Positions 43,834-52,072 of a stretch of DNA of 64,000 nt are shown in pieces (the stretch's first letter is position 1; every line of letters begins with the position of its first letter). The position numbers were made by a program, and so were the translations under genes. This DNA is from Actinomucor elegans (taxonomy: Eukaryota > Mucoromycota > Mucoromycetes > Mucorales > Mucoraceae): assembly GCA_026027325.1 (NCBI GenBank), contig JAMSLZ010000006.1:1054001-1118000 (forward strand), read 5' to 3'. A model generated the notes under the pieces. The model was not told the origin of the DNA, ran no database searches, and worked only from the letters and a program-made list of their open reading frames with translations.

Positions 43834-44729
43834 ATGTCTCAACAAATCCCTACTTTAAAGCTATTACTTATCGGTAACTCTAACGTCGGTAAAAGTTCTC
43901 TGCTTTTACGTTTCACCGATGATACCTTCTTACCCCAGGAAGAAGTCTCTGCAACTATTGGTAAAGCAAACACTAATAATACGAGAATATAGAAACACTA
44001 AACACTACGTTTCGTTAGGTGTTGACTTTAAAGTGAGTATGATGGAGGTGAATGGTAAAATGTACAAGTTGACCATTTGGGTAAGTTCGGTTTCAAAAAG
44101 TAAAACTGGTTATACTGAAGTTTTGTGTGGCAGGATACTGCCGGGCAAGAACGATTCAGAACGCTGACTTCTTCATACTATCGTGGTGCACAAGGTGTTA
44201 TTCTAGGTAAGCCTATATTATGCTTATCCGTATTCGTACTAAAATATTTTGTATGATGAAACAGTATACGACGTCAGTAATAGAGACACTTTTGACGCAT
44301 TAAATACTTGGTGGAATGAAGTTAATACCTATTGTTCTAGTCCTGACGTGGTAAAGATGATTGTAGGAAATAAGGTCGACAAGGTAGGGTCTTGGCTTCT
44401 TTTGTTCTAGTGTATTTCGTCAGTATAAATAATCATAACAATAGGAATCGTCTCGAGTTGTTACTTACGAAGAAGGTGCTAACTTTGCCAGAAAACTCTC
44501 GACGCTATTTGTCGAATGTAGTGCTAAAACCAAAGTAGGTGTGAAACAGGCGTTTGAAGAACTTGTTGAAAAGGTAGGATATTGTCACCTTTAAGTATTT
44601 AATCTAATCACGAACGTTTAGATTATTGAAACACCTACATTATGGCAAAAAGACGCCGCCCCTAATTCTACTGTCAGAATGACTGCAGATGATAAAGAAC
44701 AGAGTGGCGGTGATTCTTGTGCCTGTTAG
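43834..44729 (+). CDS. RAB18: Rab18-type small GTPase, 205 aa
   Basis: Exons 43834-43960, 44019-44080, 44134-44206, 44265-44383, 44445-44573 and 44622-44729 join in phase. GTPase motifs: P-loop GNSNVGKSS, switch [24 protein letters not shown] (G3), NKVDK (G4), ECSAKT (G5). [20 protein letters not shown] and [12 protein letters not shown] are Rab18-like. The C terminus ends CAC, a double-cysteine geranylgeranylation motif. Rab18 acts at the ER, lipid droplets and ER-Golgi contacts. It is divergent from the LYR gene; the two starts are only about 185 bp apart and likely share a promoter. The mobile element begins 44 bp after the stop codon, so the Rab18 3' UTR may run into it. Confidence 0.93.
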
Positions 44730-44772
44730 ATTTAAAACTTCAAACTAATGGCTAAAAAAAACTATAACCTTT

Positions 44773-45011
44773 GAGAAACGTTTCTATTTGTTTTTAATCT
44801 AAAAATAATTTAGTCCTTTTTTTTATTTATTTAATTTTTTATATTTAAATATTTTATTATCTTCAAATCTTATAATATATTATTTATAACATATATTTAA
44901 AACAAAAAAATAGATAAAAAGGTTTTCTTTAATCCAAAAAATGAAGTGTTAGTCCTTAACAATGATATATTGATTTAGTTTTAATATTTTAAATGATTTA
45001 GGTCGTTTCTC
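44773..45011 (+). repeat. Left 239-bp terminal direct repeat of the element
   Basis: It starts GAGAAACGTTTC, which contains the perfect palindrome GAAACGTTTC, and ends GGTCGTTTCTC. Inner flank TTA, outer flank TTT. Same sequence and orientation as the right copy. Confidence 0.85.
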
Positions 45012-45345
45012 TTATCTTATGTCGAATATATCATTTCCTTAAAAAACAATAAAAATTGTATAATCAAGAATTAATTACAAATATTTATGTTTTTCTTTTC
45101 TTTTAATTGTTTTTTTTTACAGAAAATAATAAAAATATCTTAATATTGTTTCTATATTTTCTTTTTAAAACGATTAATGTTTGTGAGCTCAAATAATTGA
45201 TTAGTAATTAAGATTACGTGATCATTATTGTTACACAAACTTTAAAAAATTAATAAAAATAATAAAATATAAATCTTAATTTATATGTCTATTACTGCTT
45301 TACAGTTAATTATCAATGTCTTATATTTATTATTAATATTTAGAA

Positions 45346-46800
45346 TTATTTTAAAGTACTCCAATATAAATTTATTTTTTCTTTATCAGTAAAATCTACT
45401 TCTTTTACCCAAGAATTCTTATTTTTGTTATATCCTTTCCATTTTACAAAATAATCTATACTACTATCTGTATTAGTTCTATGTTTTATAATATATGATA
45501 CTTCATAAAAATCGCTATCGTTATCTTGTTCCATACATATGTCATTATCTATTTCAATTATATTATTATTTGAATTTTCATTATTATTATCAATTTTTAA
45601 TTTTAAAAACAAATCATTTTGAAAATTTCTAATTCTCTTTATGTTTTCCAATTTATATGAAACAGTATTAGATGTGATATTTATTTTTTCTTCTGGAAAG
45701 TCAAAGTTATCATCAATCCATCTTTTATGTAAAGTATTTGGTTCAATACTCCCTAATTCTATAAATTTTTTAATATTTAACAATAAACACGCTAATTTTA
45801 ATTGTAAATTATAAGTCTTAAGCTTAGTTACTCTAATATTTTTATGAGGGTCAAATCTTTTAAATGTTTTTGATATTTCTGAAAAAAATGTTTCTATCTT
45901 AGACCTATATCCTGATAATTGATCATTAAATGTAAGTTCATCAATATTTAAGTCTATATTCTTTTCTTTTTTAATAGGAAAAATAAAATTATCCTCATTA
46001 ATATTAAATTCTATATTATTATATTTGCTAATAACTGCATCTAATGTATTAGTATATAATCCATCAAAGCATAAACAATCACCATATTTAATAAATGTAT
46101 TTAATTTTACATTATTCATAAACATTACATCGTCATTATTGTTTTTACAGGGTAAACTGTCAGACACATATAAAACCATATTATTGTTATCTATTACAAT
46201 TTGTGTGTTTAATCCATTTTTTTTAAGTTTCCAACTGTATAGATCCTTTTTCTCAAAATCAATATTTTCATATGTAATTTTATTATGATGACCATCCATT
46301 ATTAGTGTACATTGTTTTAATAATTCAGGATTTTTTATATAACTTGTTAATAATCTTATATTTAAATTTGAAAAATAATTTTTATACATATCATTTATCC
46401 AATTATCTAATTCTTTTTCTTGTTTTATATATAACTTTTCATATATTCTGTAATAAGTTGTATCATTTATAAAATCATTCATCTGATGGGTTGAGTATCC
46501 TTCTATTAACTGATATAATACTAATAATATTTTATCTATATTATTATGGGGCCCAGGAAAATAATAATTATTACAAAAACTTGTTAAAAAAACATAAATC
46601 GGAATATATCCTAACTTTTGTATTAAAATTTCTTTAATTTTTTTAATATTTGATATATCAGTAATTACTGTTCTATGGTATTTTTTATTTTTTATTATTC
46701 CATAATCTTTTTTTAAAATATTTATCCAATAAGATTCATATATTTTCTTAAATTCACCTTCTAATAAACTTTGGATATTTGTATCTTTCATATTTATCAT
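45346..46800 (-). CDS. DDE transposase-like protein with C-terminal chromodomain, 484 aa
   Basis: Uninterrupted ORF; start ATG at 46800 (a second ATG three codons later is possible). An N-terminal helical region (residues about 85-125, NIDKILLVLYQLIEGYSTHQ) could be a helix-turn-helix. The catalytic core resembles the DDE_Tnp_4 (IS5/PIF-Harbinger) type: D169 in TLIMDGHHNK, YSWKLKKNGLNTQIVIDNNN, D246 in GDCLCFDGLY, and E303 in SGYRSKIETFFSEISKTFKRF. After an Asn/Asp-rich linker (about 403-430) a chromodomain occupies residues about 432-480 (YEVSYIIKHR ... DYFVKWKGYNKNKNSWVKE). The chromodomain probably reads histone methylation and may steer insertion (inference). Lys/Asn/Ile-rich codon use differs from host genes. 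Confidence 0.8.
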   Translation of the reverse strand: MINMKDTNIQSLLEGEFKKIYESYWINILKKDYGIIKNKKYHRTVITDISNIKKIKEILIQKLGYIPIYVFLTSFCNNYYFPGPHNNIDKILLVLYQLIEGYSTHQMNDFINDTTYYRIYEKLYIKQEKELDNWINDMYKNYFSNLNIRLLTSYIKNPELLKQCTLIMDGHHNKITYENIDFEKKDLYSWKLKKNGLNTQIVIDNNNMVLYVSDSLPCKNNNDDVMFMNNVKLNTFIKYGDCLCFDGLYTNTLDAVISKYNNIEFNINEDNFIFPIKKEKNIDLNIDELTFNDQLSGYRSKIETFFSEISKTFKRFDPHKNIRVTKLKTYNLQLKLACLLLNIKKFIELGSIEPNTLHKRWIDDNFDFPEEKINITSNTVSYKLENIKRIRNFQNDLFLKLKIDNNNENSNNNIIEIDNDICMEQDNDSDFYEVSYIIKHRTNTDSSIDYFVKWKGYNKNKNSWVKEVDFTDKEKINLYWSTLK

Positions 46801-46934
46801 AAATAATCATTTTATATATATGTCATAATTCAATTTTTATAAAAAAAGTATGTAGGATAATTTTATTTTGTTATCTAAAAAATACTGAACCCTCAGCGCA
46901 ATTAAGTGTGATGGTATTATATTATAGATTCTAA

Positions 46935-47173
46935 GAGAAACGTTTCTATTTGTTTTTAATCTAAAAATAATTTAGTCCTTTTTTTTATTTATTTAATTTT
47001 TTATATTTAAATATTTTATTATCTTCAAATCTTATAATATATTATTTATAACATATATTTAAAACAAAAAAATAGATAAAAAGGTTTTCTTTAATCCAAA
47101 AAATGAAGTGTTAGTCCTTAACAATGATATATTGATTTAGTTTTAATATTTTAAATGATTTAGGTCGTTTCTC
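46935..47173 (+). repeat. Right 239-bp terminal direct repeat of the element
   Basis: Same length, sequence and orientation as the left copy. Inner flank TAA, outer flank TTT. Together with the left inner TTA, the inner junctions form an inverted CGTTTCTCTTA / TAAGAGAAACG pair. Confidence 0.85.
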
Positions 47174-47513
47174 TTTATTATATTTTACTACCTATTATAA
47201 TATTAATCTTTTTTTCTCATATCAATACACTCATCTATAATTTATATATTATTATATAGCGAATTTTATTTCGAAATACAAGTCTATTTAGATTTTGCGT
47301 TATCCTCTTGATGTTTCCTCCCATCAGAAACATGTTTATGGAGACTTGGCAGCAGAAAAGAGTGTTAATTGCATATTGGGCAACTGGTCATTACTAAACT
47401 GGTTGTTCTGAGTGATCAAAACCTAAAAATGAATAGATATTGGATGTAGGAGTGCATAGTATGTAAGTATTAAAGGCATTAGGTATTGGCTGTGTTGTAG
47501 TCTAAATTGGGTG
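47174..47513. other. Spacer between two mobile elements
   Basis: AT-rich, with no gene or repeat recognised. Confidence 0.5.
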
Positions 47514-47874
47514 TAATAAAAGCAGCAACTCATTCTAATTATGAGAAAGTAATCAGACTCAAGCTTTGACCAAGATCGACCAAGAGATCTAGAGATGATT
47601 AGCTAATGAGAATATTTGTAATGTATATATTTTACAGTTAATTGCTGACTAGTATGATGTGCTACTTGTATTTCAGTTAGATAGATATCCTAACAGATAC
47701 AATAGCTTAGTCCTAACATGAAGTACATCATACTAGTCAGCAATTAACTGTAAAATATATACATTACAAATATTCTCATTAGCTAATCATCTCTAGATCT
47801 CTTGGTCGATCTTGGTCAAAGCTTGAGTCTGATTACTTTCTCATAATTAGAATGAGTTGTTGCATCTAATAAAA
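47514..47874. mobile_element. Fold-back (MITE-like) element with 139-bp inverted arms
   Basis: Arm 1 (47522-47660) and arm 2 (47725-47863) are reverse complements with a single mismatch (fourth base), separated by a 64-nt loop. The ends read GCAGCAACTC...GAGTTGTTGC. TAATAAAA occurs just outside both ends (47514-47521 and 47867-47874; three extra bases ATC on the right), which suggests an 8-bp target duplication. No coding capacity. Near-perfect arms imply recent origin; transcription would give a long hairpin. Related single ends occur at 25.9 and 34.2 kb. Confidence 0.8.
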
Positions 47875-47877
47875 TCT

Positions 47878-48200
47878 TGTATATAAAATATATTCTGATA
47901 ATTGAACTTGTATCGCTTCATTACAGTGAACAGATATCTTTGTATCGATTAGCGAATGCCTCTACCGTATGTACTATTCGACCAAAATTGATCGCGCTGT
48001 GTTGCTCCATTGAATTATTACTAGTTAAAGAAAACGCTATAGATATGATCAAGCTAAATTATGGGCCAATAGATGACATTATAAATTCTTTTTTAGATAT
48101 CCATAATGCAATGCTCTATATCTGTCCATTCAAATCTAGAGTTACTTATAGTGAATACCTAAAAATCATTGCAGGAAGCTATCCTGACGTTATGCAGTAG
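47878..48200 (+). pseudogene. Fragment of an unknown gene beside the fold-back element
   Basis: The open frame lacks an ATG near its start and begins immediately after the element's flanking repeat. A splice acceptor-like ATTACAG around 47920-47926 precedes it. The readable part (ISLYRLANASTVCTIRPKLI, LLLVKENAIDMIKLNYGPID, MLYICPFKSRVTYSEYLKII) has no recognisable domain. It is probably the last exon of a lost or disrupted gene, or an exon with an upstream part I could not identify. Confidence 0.3.
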
Positions 48201-49958
48201 GACAGACTCTATTGTTATTCTTTTCAGTTGCTTCCTGTATGTGATCTTAAAGCCACAAATGCTAACTTTAAATATAATAATGTTAACTTTATTATTAAAA
48301 AAAAACTAAGCTCTTAATGATATTACAGAATCTGATCCAAGTTGTCGGATTCCCTTTATATCTAAGGATCATACTTTGACCTGAAACCCATTAAAGGTAT
48401 ATACAATCTAGAGGTTTCTATATGGGCGTCCCCTTGATTTGTCCCAAGATACTTTCATTAATAATCTCAAGTATGTAGTAGCCAGGGATGCCTTAGATAA
48501 CCGATCGAAATCCGTTTTATTGTGAGGTTAATTGAAAGCCTGCCGCCCAGCGAATATTAGGAGTAGTTCTAATCATGCCTTTTTGTAGACACCCTATCAC
48601 AATTTGTACCTGAAACATATCGTTGTAATTAGTTAATAACACAAAATAGCCCGTGGGTCACTGCCTTACAACTCCGTGTTTTTTTGGACCAATATGATTT
48701 ATTGAATCCTGTCATAGATCGTCATACACCAAGTAATGCATAAACAAGATTTGCAATTCGAAGCTTCTGGGATGAACGCCAATCTTTTCACAGCCTAATA
48801 ATACCTCGATAACTATTTGCTGAGCTGCAGAGATCGTTAATAGAAACGTGTAGAAGCCCGTCTTTATATGGTTAGTCGTCTTTAAAGAACAGGAGCAGTG
48901 TTTAAGCCTGAAGACATTAATGATAGAAGACTGTTATATAACAAACGATAGGGGTCCTTTCGATCATATCTTATATATAGAAGGAGCTGGAATGGGTGCT
49001 TAACCTTTTACAAGACCAATAAGAATACTTTCATCAAGATCATAGGAGGCAAAAGATAGAAAAGATGATTACAGTTGACAAGAAATTTACATTAAACGCT
49101 TCTTAGTGTATACTAGTAGGGGAAAATAGCTGGTTTTAGGTTAGAATATGGCAGAATGAATTCTTTTTGCCGCGATTCACTTAGGAGACACAATATAATT
49201 GCTTTATACGAACACTGAACCGACGAACTTGCGTATTAAGCGTGATATTATAGGAGATGCTCTCTACAGGAGATTATACTATATAATGCGAATCAGCAGT
49301 GAAATAGCGCTCTAAATAGCAGTAGTCTTTACAGCAGGGACATTGCACTCTGCATAGTACTTTAACTACCTACTGTAGTTAATAGTATAATTGTTTTAGC
49401 GCACAGATGTACAATACTGTGTGTCAATTACCTTGATAATTTTTTGATCTTTTACGCATACCCCTCTTCTTCTTCTTACTTGAATAGACTCTTTACTAAA
49501 CTTATACCAAGTGCTTGATACCTGTTTATATTCTTGACATCAACCTTTGACGTGTAGAAACTGTCTCAAATGATATGTCCCATTGATCATGAATTCGTAC
49601 ATAGGGAAGTAAAAAATGTAACTAATATCTTTCTCGGTCTTATATCGTAAATATGTCCAACTTGATTTACGGCTTGGTGATGAAATAGGCAATCAAAGTC
49701 TCTATTCTTTTATTTCTTTTACAAGTGCTCTCTGTATACATCCCTCTTTCTGTTTCTCTTCCCCTGCATGGCACACATGAATTATACGCATATCAGAACC
49801 ATTAGGCACTTTTTCGCTAGCCCCGTTAATGCTTACTATCATAAATATTAAGGAAATCAACTAGAAAAGTTCTTTGCCTCTCTTTTTCGATTAGCTATAA
49901 AAACAAAAGCTTTACTGTATTTTATCCTATATCCACCCTATACCCGATCAAATACCGA
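48201..49958. other. 1.76-kb gene-free region upstream of the WOPR factor
   Basis: No coding region is supported on either strand; short frames such as DTFINNLKYVVARDALDN around 48.45-48.5 kb break quickly. It could be a decayed sequence block or a long regulatory region for the transcription factor downstream. Confidence 0.45.
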
Positions 49959-51768
49959 ATGACAGTCAACGAAACGTTCAATGGTTTCATTGAAACCACC
50001 ACAGATGCTCTTTTAATTTTTGAAGCTTGCCGTAGAGGCATTCTTACCAAGATCAGTCGTAGATTACAAGAAAAAGAAAGAAGTGCTATTCGTTCAGGCA
50101 CGGTCTTTGTATTTGACGAGAAAGAATCTGGTATAACAAGAATTTTTAGCTGACACGATAGGCACTAAATTCACAATAATAGGTATCAAAAGATGGACGG
50201 ATGGATTTGTTTGGAGTCCATCACGTATACTTGGTAATTTTCTGATCTATCGAGAACTGGATGGTCGAGAATCACTTCATCAAAAGCATCGGTTTGATGG
50301 CACAAGCCTTCAAACGTCGTATATGTCTCGTTACCAACAAGCACCTCATTATTTACTTGAAGAAGATATGGAATCTGAGGAGAACATCTTTGACAACCTT
50401 TCAAATGAAGAAAGAAACCGAGAGCGTAATTTGGTTGGATCACTGACAGACACATACAAGTTTCGCAAGGGTGGCCTTATTAAAAAAACCATCAGTATTC
50501 ATTTGAATGGGTCCACTCAGCATTTGATCAGCTATTATACCAAATCTGATGTGATCGAGTCTAAATTGGCCACGCCTTCCTCCATTTCCGAGCTATCATC
50601 GCTTCAGATCGCACCCGAACTGCTGCTAAGACAGAGTTTCCGTGTGCCACCTTCAGTTGAATTTGCTGAATTAATGTTGAAAAGACCCAGCTTGTCACCT
50701 TCTTCTACCAACTCATCTACATCGTCTAACAGCAGCGCTAGAAGGATCTCCAACGTAACCACGAATATGACTCAGCATTTCCCCTATCAAGATCAGCAAA
50801 GAGAAGATCATTCTTTGTGTAAGTCTGTGAGACACAACCTGCATTTAACTTAACATGCAAGAGCGTGCATCGATTGTTTTTAATATCTTTCTATCTTTTT
50901 AGCTATTGATCGAAGACTCAGCTTTGAATCGACGGGCAACCCTTCGTATAGAAAGTATACACGAATGAGTATGGATGGCAGTACCGGGGATACTACATCT
51001 CGTCACCGCCCCTCTATCATAACTCACCCAGTACCTGATAAGTATAACATGCCACCACTAAGCACGGTTACCGAAAATATCCATCAATATGATCGCTATT
51101 ACGAAGAAAGGACTCCTATTGCATCAAATGCTCCATTTCACCCTATAATGAACAGGTAAGTCCCCCTCCCCCTTTTCTTACTTTTACATTATTTGATTTA
51201 CTAAAAGTCGATTAGAACACCCATTGTACATGAACACTCTGGCTACGAAGCAAATTCTCTTCAGACTATTACCACACCACACCCAAGTGCTAGTCCTGCT
51301 CAGATAAATATAGCTGTTGGTCAGCGCCGTCATTCTAATACCAGTTTCTTACTCAATAACAACAGTAACAGCAGTGGTAGTGGTGGCGTTTTACCAGCAT
51401 TGACAGCGGCTTCTTCTATTTCTTCTTCCCCTCGTTTTCACCAAAGGCCCTATGACAGTGGTATGCCTTCTTCTTCAGCACAGGATCCTTATCATCATCA
51501 CTCACCCTCGCTTCCATCTCCTTCTAGTTTAATTTGGTCAAATACTTTTCAAGCTCAAAGTGAACCTTCATCAACCAGTACTATCTCACCTATCATGGAT
51601 AGCTCTTTTATCACTTTTAATAATAATAATAATACTTACTTTAATCATCATCATCATAAGCACCAAGTGTCTGATGAGCAACAAAACAATCATTACAATA
51701 ACACGACTCGATATGACTATAACAGGCTCACCCATTCTTACACTCAACAATCATTACAACCACAGTAA
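49959..51768 (+). CDS. Gti1/Pac2 (WOPR-domain) transcription factor, 537 aa
   Basis: Exons 49959-50130, 50183-50818, 50903-51155 and 51216-51768 join in phase. Residues about 5-95 form the first WOPR half: ETFNGFIETTTDALLIFEAC, RRLQEKERSAIRSGTVFVFD, IKRWTDGFVWSPSRILGNFL, IYRELD. The second half is around residues 150-190 (YKFRKGGLIKKTISIHLNGSTQHLISYYT). WOPR proteins (Wor1, Ryp1, Sge1, Mit1, Pac2) bind DNA and switch morphology, nutrient response or virulence programmes. The KRWTDG element is the conserved PKA-type site. The C-terminal half is low complexity (Ser/Asn/His/Gln-rich, SPSSTNSSTSSNSSARR, NNNNN), typical of these regulators and of activation or phase-separating tails. The long gene-free DNA upstream is consistent with complex regulation. 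Confidence 0.9.
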
Positions 51769-52072
51769 TCTTGTTCTAGCGGCACGCGTAATCTCTAATA
51801 AAGCCTTTCATCCAGACATTGATAAGGTATATTAATGTATGCAACTATGATGATATAAGTTATTTATGATCTATGCCACTTGATTTCCACTACTATCTAT
51901 GTACGCAATAAACAAAAACAAAAGCCCTTCTAATAATAACAGTAGATGTGCAGATATGCATGGAAATGCCAGTTAATAATATCAAGATTTCACTGTATGC
52001 GCATCCGATGAAATCTTATTGACAAAGCTTCTTTGTTTGATCAAGATAGCGTTAACAACTCCTTTATTAAGA
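51769..52072. other. Short convergent intergenic region
   Basis: 3' ends of the WOPR gene and the alpha-galactosidase; no further feature. Confidence 0.6.

Larger units (their letters stand above)
44773..47173 (-). mobile_element. DNA transposon-like element with 239-bp direct terminal repeats and a chromodomain transposase, 2,401 bp
   Basis: The element is bounded by two 239-bp direct repeats that are identical base for base as far as I can compare. Each begins GAGAAACG and ends CGTTTCTC, so both the repeats and the whole element have 8-bp inverted termini. TTT flanks the element on both outer sides and may be a 3-bp target duplication. Inside is one minus-strand gene for a DDE transposase-like protein with a chromodomain. 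There is no reverse transcriptase, protease or primer-binding site, so this is not an ordinary LTR retrotransposon. The internal DNA is visibly much more AT-rich than neighbouring genes. Identical repeats and an uninterrupted ORF imply recent insertion. A composite of two solo repeats around a captured gene is an alternative. Confidence 0.75.

Noticed and set aside
44773..47173. Ordinary LTR retrotransposon
   Set aside because: The repeats do not start TG or end CA, and no reverse transcriptase, RNase H, protease or primer-binding site is present.
49100..49240. Possible rRNA-like fragment
   Set aside because: Only a few short words resemble conserved rRNA; no continuous match or structure could be followed.
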